A stretch of DNA of 64,000 nt from Sepioteuthis lessoniana (Eukaryota > Mollusca > Cephalopoda > Myopsida > Loliginidae), in the NCBI GenBank assembly GCA_963585895.1, contig CAUZXS010004359.1:53975-117974 (forward strand), in the 5' to 3' direction. The position numbers and the translations under genes were made by a program. How positions within the stretch are numbered: the stretch's first letter is position 1; each line of letters opens with the position of its first letter. The notes under the pieces were generated by a model. That model was not told the DNA's origin. It saw only the letters and a list, made by a program, of their open reading frames with translations, and searched no databases. Below, piece by piece: positions 52,305 through 64,000 of the stretch.

Positions 52305-52895
52305 AAACCTATTTGACCAATAGATATAACCACTCCGGGTCAGAGTAGACCTGGAAGTAATGGCCATGAACTCCAGACTCTCCAGATCTTCAGAGTGCCC
52401 ATTCGGATAAGGCTATAGAATACACTGATTGCTTCTCTGCCGAAGGCTAAGATCCCCTCTAATGAATGGCCCTGATATGATACTAAAAGATCTGATGCTG
52501 AGGTTACAGTAATGCTGTAGCTTTTGGGGAATGTCGAGTACCCTTTTATTTCCATGGCCCGGAGTGGTAGTACCTGATAGGTCTCTGTCTATTAGTCAAA
52601 TAGAAGTAAACTGCGTAATTATGCTAAACTGAATTGTGTGAAATAGAACTGTTTTTGACATTTAAACTGCGTACTAATGCTAAACAGAATTTTTTGAAAT
52701 GCTAGTGTTTATATGTATCAAAATGGATTTGGTATTAATAACCTACTTTGGTTGATGTACCATAAAATCAAACCAAAAATGTTCAGAAAGGAGCCCCACC
52801 ATCAGATGCAAATTAGCATCCTGCGTATGACAATCTTTTTGGGGATGGTTTTACCCCTCTGAAGGGGATTCAATTAGCATATTGTCAGCCTCAAG
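52305..52895. repeat. RepC heads in both orientations
   Basis: Minus-oriented head at 52305-52410 (GACCTGGAAGTAATGGCCAT). Plus-oriented head at about 52465-52620 (CCTGATATGATACTAAAAGA; GAGTGGTAGTACCTGATAGG), followed by GTTGATGTACCATAAAATCA tail sequence near 52753. A further minus-oriented fragment at 52790-52895 (CACCATCAGATGCAAATTAG). An inverted RepC cluster. Confidence 0.55.
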
Positions 52896-53099
52896 GACAG
52901 GGTGCTCTAATGTTCTAATGTTTTCAATTTGACTATATGATCAATTTTTATGAAGTGATCAGATATAGTGACCATGCGTCACACTAAGTTGAATTTAAAT
53001 GATAAAAAGGCTAATTTGTTAATCTCTGATGAGCTGAAGAAATTGGATTTGAATGTTGAATTTCAAAACAGTCAGGACCTTACCACTAGCGCAACACAA
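52896..53099. other. Unassigned DNA
   Basis: The 117-codon frame that begins at 52968 runs antisense into SINE-5 and is not credible as a gene. Confidence 0.45.
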
Positions 53100-53404
53100 T
53101 CTTCCAATCTCTCAATATTATTTTTATCATTAAATGTTTTCGGACTATTTTCTTCATCTTCATTGTTATCTCCACAACGTTTCGGTCGAGATGTCCTCTG
53201 GCCTTCTTCGGGTGTTAATCGAACCTGGGGACCTACTCGGAACTTCGAATTACGTCCTTTATTGAATCCACAGGGGTCGCTTGTTCTGATTCCGTTAGCC
53301 ATAACCGGGTACAAGTGTTAAGTATTCCTGTATTGTTACTCGCATGTAGTCAGGATTGAACCTGCAACCGCCAGATGATTGTCTCCTTAGAAACTTAGGG
53401 AACC
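53100..53404 (-). mobile_element. SINE-5, left arm of fold-back pair
   Basis: Minus strand from about 53404: GGTTATATGCGTTGGTTCCC, GGAGACAATCATCTGGCGGT, box B-like GGTTCAATCCTGACTACATG, AACGGAATCAGAACAAGCGA, TCGACCGAAACGTTGTGGAG. It lacks the first bases of the head including box A. The mate in opposite orientation follows at 53430. Confidence 0.8.
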
Positions 53405-53429
53405 AACGCATATAACCGCCCAGCAGGAC

Positions 53430-53716
53430 GCATGGCGTAGCGGTTATAGGTGTTGATTCCCTAGGTTTCTCAGGAGACAATCATCTAGTGGTTGCCGGTT
53501 CAGTCCTGACTACATGCGAGTAACAATACAGGAATACTTAACACTTGTACCCGGTTATGGCTAACGGAATCAGAACAGGCGACCCCCGTGGATTCAATAA
53601 AAGACGTAATTCGAAGTTCCGTGTAGGTTCCCGAGTTCGATAAACACCAGAAGAAAGCCGAAGGACATATCGACCGAAACGTTGTGGAAATAACAATAAA
53701 AATGAAGACAATAGCC
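53430..53716 (+). mobile_element. SINE-5, right arm of fold-back pair
   Basis: Head GCATGGCGTAGCGGTTATAG contains TGGCGTAGCGG, a perfect box A. GGTTCAGTCCTGACTACATG is the box B region, one base short of consensus. The body includes TACCCGGTTATGGCTAACGG, GATTCAATAAAAGACGTAAT, GAACCCGAGTTCGATAAAC-like sequence and ATCGACCGAAACGTTGTGGA. It pairs with 53100-53404 over roughly 270 bases with scattered mismatches. Confidence 0.85.
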
Positions 53717-53741
53717 TTTCGGGCTATTGTCTTCATTTTTA
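53697..53741. repeat. 20-bp perfect hairpin at SINE-5 end
   Basis: Arm 53697-53716 (TAAAAATGAAGACAATAGCC), loop TTTCG, arm 53722-53741. Perfect complementarity. The left arm is the 3' end of SINE-5, so its terminus has been copied in inverted form. Confidence 0.93.
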
Positions 53742-54335
53742 TTAATGATAAAAATCATCAAGCTTCATCTCAAAAATTCAGACAACTCTCAATATTACCT
53801 GTTTAAGTTGACAGTTTCATAGATAATTAACAAAATAAACCTTTGGTCAATTCCCGGAGATATTTCTTCTTTCACTGTGTAAGTTTAAATGAAATTTTAA
53901 TGAAATGAAATACCGTTTCAGTTTATTTTTCTTTATTAATTCGTCACTATCACTACAGTTAAAGAAGAATATACGTGTGTTTTTCACGTTATACTTGACC
54001 CATAGATTGAACGCATCATTGCTTGCTAATTAACTGAACTTTAAACAAAGGTTATATCCACTAAGCCAATCAATTTACAAAGGAACTGGAGCCTTAAATA
54101 TTATCTCTGCTTCTTTAATTGAACTCGTTTATTTGTTATATTATTCATAATTTAATTAAGTGGTTGACTTTTTTTAGGTTTAACTCGACTACATTTTCTT
54201 TTAGAGACTTCGATATTGTTTTCCGGTATTATTCTATTCGTGCACCTGTTCAAATTCACCAGGGAAAAATTTTACTATTTATTGGTGGGGTTGTGATTTG
54301 AATAAACTAAAAGACTTACCGCAAATTTTTTTCGC
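53742..54335. other. AT-rich DNA, left flank of the large satellite
   Basis: No repeat recognised. A 60-codon plus frame (54119-54301) is hydrophobic, with no domain. The satellite begins after TTTTTTTCGC at about 54335. Confidence 0.45.
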
Positions 54336-57300
54336 AAAAAAAATTATTTTACATTTTATAAGTGGGGGAGATCGCTTTCACATTCTAATTCATTGCTGAA
54401 AAAAGGAATATTGGCCAGTAAAAAATTATTTTACATTTTATAAGTGGGGGAGATCGCTTTCACATTCTAATTCATTGCTGAAAAAAGGAATATTGGCCAG
54501 TAAAAAATTATTTTACATTTTATAAGTGGGGGAGATCGCTTTCACATTCTAATTCATTGCTGAAAAAAGGAATATTGGCCAGTAAAAAATTATTTTACAT
54601 TTTATAAGTGGGGGAGATCGCTTTCACATTCTAATTCATTGCTGAAAAAAGGAATATTGGCCAGTAAAAAATTATTTTACATTTTATAAGTGGGGGAGAT
54701 CGCTTTCACATTCTAATTCATTGCTGAAAAAAGGAATATTGGCCAGTAAAAAATTATTTTACATTTTATAAGTGGGGGAGATCGCTTTCACATTCTAATT
54801 CATTGCTGAAAAAAGGAATATTGGCCAGTAAAAAATTATTTTACATTTTATAAGTGGGGGAGATCGCTTTCACATTCTAATTCATTGCTGAAAAAAGGAA
54901 TATTGGCCAGTAAAAAATTATTTTACATTTTATAAGTGGGGGAGATCGCTTTCACATTCTAATTCATTGCTGAAAAAAGGAATATTGGCCAGTAAAAAAT
55001 TATTTTACATTTTATAAGTGGGGGAGATCGCTTTCACATTCTAATTCATTGCTGAAAAAAGGAATATTGGCCAGTAAAAAATTATTTTACATTTTATAAG
55101 TGGGGGAGATCGCTTTCACATTCTAATTCATTGCTGAAAAAAGGAATATTGGCCAGTAAAAAATTATTTTACATTTTATAAGTGGGGGAGATCGCTTTCA
55201 CATTCTAATTCATTGCTGAAAAAAGGAATATTGGCCAGTAAAAAATTATTTTACATTTTATAAGTGGGGGAGATCGCTTTCACATTCTAATTCATTGCTG
55301 AAAAAAGGAATATTGGCCAGTAAAAAATTATTTTACATTTTATAAGTGGGGGAGATCGCTTTCACATTCTAATTCATTGCTGAAAAAAGGAATATTGGCC
55401 AGTAAAAAATTATTTTACATTTTATAAGTGGGGGAGATCGCTTTCACATTCTAATTCATTGCTGAAAAAAGGAATATTGGCCAGTAAAAAATTATTTTAC
55501 ATTTTATAAGTGGGGGAGATCGCTTTCACATTCTAATTCATTGCTGAAAAAAGGAATATTGGCCAGTAAAAAATTATTTTACATTTTATAAGTGGGGGAG
55601 ATCGCTTTCACATTCTAATTCATTGCTGAAAAAAGGAATATTGGCCAGTAAAAAATTATTTTACATTTTATAAGTGGGGGAGATCGCTTTCACATTCTAA
55701 TTCATTGCTGAAAAAAGGAATATTGGCCAGTAAAAAATTATTTTACATTTTATAAGTGGGGGAGATCGCTTTCACATTCTAATTCATTGCTGAAAAAAGG
55801 AATATTGGCCAGTAAAAAATTATTTTACATTTTATAAGTGGGGGAGATCGCTTTCACATTCTAATTCATTGCTGAAAAAAGGAATATTGGCCAGTAAAAA
55901 ATTATTTTACATTTTATAAGTGGGGGAGATCGCTTTCACATTCTAATTCATTGCTGAAAAAAGGAATATTGGCCAGTAAAAAATTATTTTACATTTTATA
56001 AGTGGGGGAGATCGCTTTCACATTCTAATTCATTGCTGAAAAAAGGAATATTGGCCAGTAAAAAATTATTTTACATTTTATAAGTGGGGGAGATCGCTTT
56101 CACATTCTAATTCATTGCTGAAAAAAGGAATATTGGCCAGTAAAAAATTATTTTACATTTTATAAGTGGGGGAGATCGCTTTCACATTCTAATTCATTGC
56201 TGAAAAAAGGAATATTGGCCAGTAAAAAATTATTTTACATTTTATAAGTGGGGGAGATCGCTTTCACATTCTAATTCATTGCTGAAAAAAGGAATATTGG
56301 CCAGTAAAAAATTATTTTACATTTTATAAGTGGGGGAGATCGCTTTCACATTCTAATTCATTGCTGAAAAAAGGAATATTGGCCAGTAAAAAATTATTTT
56401 ACATTTTATAAGTGGGGGAGATCGCTTTCACATTCTAATTCATTGCTGAAAAAAGGAATATTGGCCAGTAAAAAATTATTTTACATTTTATAAGTGGGGG
56501 AGATCGCTTTCACATTCTAATTCATTGCTGAAAAAAGGAATATTGGCCAGTAAAAAATTATTTTACATTTTATAAGTGGGGGAGATCGCTTTCACATTCT
56601 AATTCATTGCTGAAAAAAGGAATATTGGCCAGTAAAAAATTATTTTACATTTTATAAGTGGGGGAGATCGCTTTCACATTCTAATTCATTGCTGAAAAAA
56701 GGAATATTGGCCAGTAAAAAATTATTTTACATTTTATAAGTGGGGGAGATCGCTTTCACATTCTAATTCATTGCTGAAAAAAGGAATATTGGCCAGTAAA
56801 AAATTATTTTACATTTTATAAGTGGGGGAGATCGCTTTCACATTCTAATTCATTGCTGAAAAAAGGAATATTGGCCAGTAAAAAATTATTTTACATTTTA
56901 TAAGTGGGGGAGATCGCTTTCACATTCTAATTCATTGCTGAAAAAAGGAATATTGGCCAGTAAAAAATTATTTTACATTTTATAAGTGGGGGAGATCGCT
57001 TTCACATTCTAATTCATTGCTGAAAAAAGGAATATTGGCCAGTAAAAAATTATTTTACATTTTATAAGTGGGGGAGATCGCTTTCACATTCTAATTCATT
57101 GCTGAAAAAAGGAATATTGGCCAGTAAAAAATTATTTTACATTTTATAAGTGGGGGAGATCGCTTTCACATTCTAATTCATTGCTGAAAAAAGGAATATT
57201 GGCCAGTAAAAAATTATTTTACATTTTATAAGTGGGGGAGATCGCTTTCACATTCTAATTCATTGCTGAAAAAAGGAATATTGGCCAGTAAAAAATTATT

Positions 57301-60300
57301 TTACATTTTATAAGTGGGGGAGATCGCTTTCACATTCTAATTCATTGCTGAAAAAAGGAATATTGGCCAGTAAAAAATTATTTTACATTTTATAAGTGGG
57401 GGAGATCGCTTTCACATTCTAATTCATTGCTGAAAAAAGGAATATTGGCCAGTAAAAAATTATTTTACATTTTATAAGTGGGGGAGATCGCTTTCACATT
57501 CTAATTCATTGCTGAAAAAAGGAATATTGGCCAGTAAAAAATTATTTTACATTTTATAAGTGGGGGAGATCGCTTTCACATTCTAATTCATTGCTGAAAA
57601 AAGGAATATTGGCCAGTAAAAAATTATTTTACATTTTATAAGTGGGGGAGATCGCTTTCACATTCTAATTCATTGCTGAAAAAAGGAATATTGGCCAGTA
57701 AAAAATTATTTTACATTTTATAAGTGGGGGAGATCGCTTTCACATTCTAATTCATTGCTGAAAAAAGGAATATTGGCCAGTAAAAAATTATTTTACATTT
57801 TATAAGTGGGGGAGATCGCTTTCACATTCTAATTCATTGCTGAAAAAAGGAATATTGGCCAGTAAAAAATTATTTTACATTTTATAAGTGGGGGAGATCG
57901 CTTTCACATTCTAATTCATTGCTGAAAAAAGGAATATTGGCCAGTAAAAAATTATTTTACATTTTATAAGTGGGGGAGATCGCTTTCACATTCTAATTCA
58001 TTGCTGAAAAAAGGAATATTGGCCAGTAAAAAATTATTTTACATTTTATAAGTGGGGGAGATCGCTTTCACATTCTAATTCATTGCTGAAAAAAGGAATA
58101 TTGGCCAGTAAAAAATTATTTTACATTTTATAAGTGGGGGAGATCGCTTTCACATTCTAATTCATTGCTGAAAAAAGGAATATTGGCCAGTAAAAAATTA
58201 TTTTACATTTTATAAGTGGGGGAGATCGCTTTCACATTCTAATTCATTGCTGAAAAAAGGAATATTGGCCAGTAAAAAATTATTTTACATTTTATAAGTG
58301 GGGGAGATCGCTTTCACATTCTAATTCATTGCTGAAAAAAGGAATATTGGCCAGTAAAAAATTATTTTACATTTTATAAGTGGGGGAGATCGCTTTCACA
58401 TTCTAATTCATTGCTGAAAAAAGGAATATTGGCCAGTAAAAAATTATTTTACATTTTATAAGTGGGGGAGATCGCTTTCACATTCTAATTCATTGCTGAA
58501 AAAAGGAATATTGGCCAGTAAAAAATTATTTTACATTTTATAAGTGGGGGAGATCGCTTTCACATTCTAATTCATTGCTGAAAAAAGGAATATTGGCCAG
58601 TAAAAAATTATTTTACATTTTATAAGTGGGGGAGATCGCTTTCACATTCTAATTCATTGCTGAAAAAAGGAATATTGGCCAGTAAAAAATTATTTTACAT
58701 TTTATAAGTGGGGGAGATCGCTTTCACATTCTAATTCATTGCTGAAAAAAGGAATATTGGCCAGTAAAAAATTATTTTACATTTTATAAGTGGGGGAGAT
58801 CGCTTTCACATTCTAATTCATTGCTGAAAAAAGGAATATTGGCCAGTAAAAAATTATTTTACATTTTATAAGTGGGGGAGATCGCTTTCACATTCTAATT
58901 CATTGCTGAAAAAAGGAATATTGGCCAGTAAAAAATTATTTTACATTTTATAAGTGGGGGAGATCGCTTTCACATTCTAATTCATTGCTGAAAAAAGGAA
59001 TATTGGCCAGTAAAAAATTATTTTACATTTTATAAGTGGGGGAGATCGCTTTCACATTCTAATTCATTGCTGAAAAAAGGAATATTGGCCAGTAAAAAAT
59101 TATTTTACATTTTATAAGTGGGGGAGATCGCTTTCACATTCTAATTCATTGCTGAAAAAAGGAATATTGGCCAGTAAAAAATTATTTTACATTTTATAAG
59201 TGGGGGAGATCGCTTTCACATTCTAATTCATTGCTGAAAAAAGGAATATTGGCCAGTAAAAAATTATTTTACATTTTATAAGTGGGGGAGATCGCTTTCA
59301 CATTCTAATTCATTGCTGAAAAAAGGAATATTGGCCAGTAAAAAATTATTTTACATTTTATAAGTGGGGGAGATCGCTTTCACATTCTAATTCATTGCTG
59401 AAAAAAGGAATATTGGCCAGTAAAAAATTATTTTACATTTTATAAGTGGGGGAGATCGCTTTCACATTCTAATTCATTGCTGAAAAAAGGAATATTGGCC
59501 AGTAAAAAATTATTTTACATTTTATAAGTGGGGGAGATCGCTTTCACATTCTAATTCATTGCTGAAAAAAGGAATATTGGCCAGTAAAAAATTATTTTAC
59601 ATTTTATAAGTGGGGGAGATCGCTTTCACATTCTAATTCATTGCTGAAAAAAGGAATATTGGCCAGTAAAAAATTATTTTACATTTTATAAGTGGGGGAG
59701 ATCGCTTTCACATTCTAATTCATTGCTGAAAAAAGGAATATTGGCCAGTAAAAAATTATTTTACATTTTATAAGTGGGGGAGATCGCTTTCACATTCTAA
59801 TTCATTGCTGAAAAAAGGAATATTGGCCAGTAAAAAATTATTTTACATTTTATAAGTGGGGGAGATCGCTTTCACATTCTAATTCATTGCTGAAAAAAGG
59901 AATATTGGCCAGTAAAAAATTATTTTACATTTTATAAGTGGGGGAGATCGCTTTCACATTCTAATTCATTGCTGAAAAAAGGAATATTGGCCAGTAAAAA
60001 ATTATTTTACATTTTATAAGTGGGGGAGATCGCTTTCACATTCTAATTCATTGCTGAAAAAAGGAATATTGGCCAGTAAAAAATTATTTTACATTTTATA
60101 AGTGGGGGAGATCGCTTTCACATTCTAATTCATTGCTGAAAAAAGGAATATTGGCCAGTAAAAAATTATTTTACATTTTATAAGTGGGGGAGATCGCTTT
60201 CACATTCTAATTCATTGCTGAAAAAAGGAATATTGGCCAGTAAAAAATTATTTTACATTTTATAAGTGGGGGAGATCGCTTTCACATTCTAATTCATTGC

Positions 60301-63055
60301 TGAAAAAAGGAATATTGGCCAGTAAAAAATTATTTTACATTTTATAAGTGGGGGAGATCGCTTTCACATTCTAATTCATTGCTGAAAAAAGGAATATTGG
60401 CCAGTAAAAAATTATTTTACATTTTATAAGTGGGGGAGATCGCTTTCACATTCTAATTCATTGCTGAAAAAAGGAATATTGGCCAGTAAAAAATTATTTT
60501 ACATTTTATAAGTGGGGGAGATCGCTTTCACATTCTAATTCATTGCTGAAAAAAGGAATATTGGCCAGTAAAAAATTATTTTACATTTTATAAGTGGGGG
60601 AGATCGCTTTCACATTCTAATTCATTGCTGAAAAAAGGAATATTGGCCAGTAAAAAATTATTTTACATTTTATAAGTGGGGGAGATCGCTTTCACATTCT
60701 AATTCATTGCTGAAAAAAGGAATATTGGCCAGTAAAAAATTATTTTACATTTTATAAGTGGGGGAGATCGCTTTCACATTCTAATTCATTGCTGAAAAAA
60801 GGAATATTGGCCAGTAAAAAATTATTTTACATTTTATAAGTGGGGGAGATCGCTTTCACATTCTAATTCATTGCTGAAAAAAGGAATATTGGCCAGTAAA
60901 AAATTATTTTACATTTTATAAGTGGGGGAGATCGCTTTCACATTCTAATTCATTGCTGAAAAAAGGAATATTGGCCAGTAAAAAATTATTTTACATTTTA
61001 TAAGTGGGGGAGATCGCTTTCACATTCTAATTCATTGCTGAAAAAAGGAATATTGGCCAGTAAAAAATTATTTTACATTTTATAAGTGGGGGAGATCGCT
61101 TTCACATTCTAATTCATTGCTGAAAAAAGGAATATTGGCCAGTAAAAAATTATTTTACATTTTATAAGTGGGGGAGATCGCTTTCACATTCTAATTCATT
61201 GCTGAAAAAAGGAATATTGGCCAGTAAAAAATTATTTTACATTTTATAAGTGGGGGAGATCGCTTTCACATTCTAATTCATTGCTGAAAAAAGGAATATT
61301 GGCCAGTAAAAAATTATTTTACATTTTATAAGTGGGGGAGATCGCTTTCACATTCTAATTCATTGCTGAAAAAAGGAATATTGGCCAGTAAAAAATTATT
61401 TTACATTTTATAAGTGGGGGAGATCGCTTTCACATTCTAATTCATTGCTGAAAAAAGGAATATTGGCCAGTAAAAAATTATTTTACATTTTATAAGTGGG
61501 GGAGATCGCTTTCACATTCTAATTCATTGCTGAAAAAAGGAATATTGGCCAGTAAAAAATTATTTTACATTTTATAAGTGGGGGAGATCGCTTTCACATT
61601 CTAATTCATTGCTGAAAAAAGGAATATTGGCCAGTAAAAAATTATTTTACATTTTATAAGTGGGGGAGATCGCTTTCACATTCTAATTCATTGCTGAAAA
61701 AAGGAATATTGGCCAGTAAAAAATTATTTTACATTTTATAAGTGGGGGAGATCGCTTTCACATTCTAATTCATTGCTGAAAAAAGGAATATTGGCCAGTA
61801 AAAAATTATTTTACATTTTATAAGTGGGGGAGATCGCTTTCACATTCTAATTCATTGCTGAAAAAAGGAATATTGGCCAGTAAAAAATTATTTTACATTT
61901 TATAAGTGGGGGAGATCGCTTTCACATTCTAATTCATTGCTGAAAAAAGGAATATTGGCCAGTAAAAAATTATTTTACATTTTATAAGTGGGGGAGATCG
62001 CTTTCACATTCTAATTCATTGCTGAAAAAAGGAATATTGGCCAGTAAAAAATTATTTTACATTTTATAAGTGGGGGAGATCGCTTTCACATTCTAATTCA
62101 TTGCTGAAAAAAGGAATATTGGCCAGTAAAAAATTATTTTACATTTTATAAGTGGGGGAGATCGCTTTCACATTCTAATTCATTGCTGAAAAAAGGAATA
62201 TTGGCCAGTAAAAAATTATTTTACATTTTATAAGTGGGGGAGATCGCTTTCACATTCTAATTCATTGCTGAAAAAAGGAATATTGGCCAGTAAAAAATTA
62301 TTTTTCATTTTATAAGTGGGGGAGATCGCTTTCACATTCTAATTCATTGCTGAAAAAAGGAATATTGGCCAGTAAAAAATTATTTTACATTTTATAAGTG
62401 GGGGAGATCGCTTTCACATTCTAATTCATTGCTGAAAAAAGGAATATTGGCCAGTAAAAAATTATTTTACATTTTATAAGTGGGGGAGATCGCTTTCACA
62501 TTCTAATTCATTGCTGAAAAAAGGAATATTGGCCAGTAAAAAATTATTTTACATTTTATAAGTGGGGGAGATCGCTTTCACATTCTAATTCATTGCTGAA
62601 AAAAGGAATATTGGCCAGTAAAAAATTATTTTACATTTTATAAGTGGGGGAGATCGCTTTCACATTCTAATTCATTGCTGAAAAAAGGAATATTGGCCAG
62701 TAAAAAATTATTTTACATTTTATAAGTGGGGGAGATCGCTTTCACATTCTAATTCATTGCTGAAAAAAGGAATATTGGCCAGTAAAAAATTATTTTACAT
62801 TTTATAAGTGGGGGAGATCGCTTTCACATTCTAATTCATTGCTGAAAAAAGGAATATTGGCCAGTAAAAAATTATTTTACATTTTATAAGTGGGGGAGAT
62901 CGCTTTCACATTCTAATTCATTGCTGAAAAAAGGAATATTGGCCAGTAAAAAATTATTTTACATTTTATAAGTGGGGGAGATCGCTTTCACATTCTAATT
63001 CATTGCTGAAAAAAGGAATATTGGCCAGTAAAAAATTATTTTACATTTTATAAGT
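54336..63055. repeat. 82-bp satellite, about 106 copies
   Basis: The unit contains AAAAAATTATTTTACATTTT, ATAAGTGGGGGAGATCGC, TTTCACATTCTAATTCATTG and CTGAAAAAAGGAATATTGG followed by CCAGT. TTGGCCAGTA occurs first at 54411 and last at 63021, exactly 105 periods of 82. The array starts in an A-run and ends after TAAGT at 63055, where flanking TAGCGTC replaces TGGGGGA. By eye all copies are identical except one A-to-T change at 62305 (TTTTTCATTT for TTTTACATTT), in about the 98th unit. 82 is not divisible by three, and stops occur in every unit, so it is non-coding. Confidence 0.98.
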
Positions 63056-63057
63056 AG

Positions 63058-63330
63058 CGTCAAAAAATCAAAATTCATCTTCTGCCATTGCTCGTCACTT
63101 ATTGGACAATCCGGCCTGGGCAGCCGCATATAACCCTTTATGTTTACCATCCTTGAGACATCAAATAACGAATATCATTTGTCAATACTTGCAGGTCTCC
63201 TCATTACAAAATACCAACCTACATTGTGTACTCAAAAATAATTCTACTCACTACTTCTTTTTAGCAATCTTTTTTGGGCCTCGGAAGGAAAATATTAACA
63301 CCCGCGTCAATATTTCAGGCTTACAGTGAT
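63058..63330 (+). pseudogene. Possible Penelope-like C-terminal (GIY-YIG tail) remnant
   Basis: The frame running in from 63060 reads KNQNSSSAIARHLLDNPAWA, then AAYNPLCLPSLRHQITN, ending LHCVLKNNSTHYF. The S-S-A-I-x-x-H-L-L pattern followed about 40 residues later by L-C-x-x-K resembles the end of the GIY-YIG endonuclease domain of Penelope-like elements and related retroelements. No RT or GIY-YIG motif precedes it because the satellite does. It could be chance; a protein search is needed to decide. Confidence 0.35.
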
Positions 63331-64000
63331 TTTTCATCTATTTTTCTTTCCCCTAGCCATGACTTTTCGACGGTCACAACTCCTAAGTTTAATTCCTCAT
63401 GTATAAACTTAATTGTCATGGTTGCCTAAGTGTTGTAATCGAAACTAAATCGAAACTAAGTGTTGTAATCGAAACTAAACCTTTTTTTAGAATTTAAAAT
63501 ATTTTAATCATTTTTAAAAATATTTTATTGATCTTAATATGTATACGCTTTTAAAAGCACTGTTTAAATTCTTTACGTACCACAAAATCTATATGAATAT
63601 ATATATATATATATATAAAATAGCAATTCCTTTGATATATTGAATGTTCCTTGTTTAACACCGAAACTAAAACGCACATATCCACAAGGAGACATTTATA
63701 CGCATGTGCAAATTTGTGATTTTATTTTCCGAAGAAAAAATGCTCCTTTTCGTCGTTGTTGTCGGCGTCGTTTTTCCCGCGTAATTTCCTCTTCAATTCA
63801 AATGAGTCAGAACCCATTGATCCATATTTCTCGTCCATCAGCCAATTCAAGAAGCAACTTCATCGTTGCTTTTATCGCTTTAATGCAGCCAATTCTGGTG
63901 AGCGAATTTATGAACCGTAATGTCTCCTCAATATGAAACCCAGCCACGGAAATAGCGACAATAACTCCACTCACCTACTTCAACTGCACTTAAAAGAATC
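63331..64000. other. AT-rich DNA, right flank
   Basis: A 30-bp direct duplication (AAGTGTTGTAATCGAAACTA) at 63428 and 63458 and a short TA run at 63597-63617. The 98-codon plus frame 63640-63936 has an Arg/Cys-rich middle (RRCCRRRFSRV), but I recognise no domain. Confidence 0.4.

Noticed and set aside
53640-53690. A hammerhead in SINE-5 (GAAGAAAGCC ... GACCGAAACGTT)
   Set aside because: GACCGAAAC resembles the 3' side of a hammerhead, but the required CTGANGA is absent (CAGAAGA/CCGAAGA) and no stem II pairs. It could be a decayed ribozyme, but the evidence is insufficient.
54336-63055. A hammerhead within the 82-bp satellite, as in some satellite RNAs
   Set aside because: The unit has GCTGAAAAAAGG, but no CTGANGA, and no GAAA placed to complete a core on either strand.
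63640-63936. 98-codon plus-strand frame as a gene
   Set aside because: No domain, no convincing start context and no repeat relative; its Arg/Cys-rich centre comes from CGTCGTTGTTGTCGGCGTCG-like low-complexity sequence.

Overview
This window reads as gene-poor, repeat-dominated chromosomal DNA of a metazoan, most likely a cephalopod and probably octopus-like. The signs are an AT-rich background, many long (TA)n, (TG)n and (CT)n tracts, several tRNA-headed SINE families present in many dispersed copies, and decayed LINE tails of types I associate with molluscan genomes. The cephalopod assignment is inference: no gene here fixes the species. I see no intact protein-coding gene, no rRNA and no functional tRNA gene. 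Nearly all open frames are shadows of simple repeats or decayed transposon fragments.

Layout. 1-6.7 kb: background with fragments of a modular interspersed repeat (called RepC here), microsatellites, SINE relics and a LINE-A tail. 7.0-11.4 kb: seven successive 5'-truncated 3' ends of one LINE family (LINE-B), all on the minus strand, closed by a palindrome, a 33-bp duplication and a SINE. 12-15 kb: another LINE-A copy and a LINE-B reverse-transcriptase fragment. 16.1-18.7 kb: a 78-bp satellite with 33 full copies. 19.5-28 kb: RepC, a long decayed LINE-A with a SINE nested in it, a fold-back element with a tRNA-like promoter and a complete hammerhead-ribozyme core, a mariner remnant and a CpG-richer island. 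28-54 kb: dispersed SINEs, LINE tails, RepC and microsatellites, a second hammerhead core at 50.5 kb on the minus strand, and a 0.6-kb fold-back SINE pair at 53.1-53.7 kb. 54.3-63.06 kb: an 82-bp satellite of about 106 copies that look identical apart from one base. 63.06-64 kb: a possible Penelope-like tail, then unremarkable DNA.

How the parts relate. The repeats form partnerships. SINE-1 and SINE-3 have different tRNA-like heads and different tails but share a central block of about 60 bp. SINE-3 and RepC share a 3' tail. LINE-A ends in (GAT)n and LINE-B in (TAA)n, so each family has its own 3' microsatellite. The two hammerhead candidates are the most specific functional RNAs visible. The two satellites are the largest structures, about 11.3 kb together.

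Repeat boundaries were read by eye and are good to about 5-20 bases unless a target-site duplication or a satellite edge fixes them. Family names (RepC, SINE-1 to SINE-5, LINE-A, LINE-B) are local labels.
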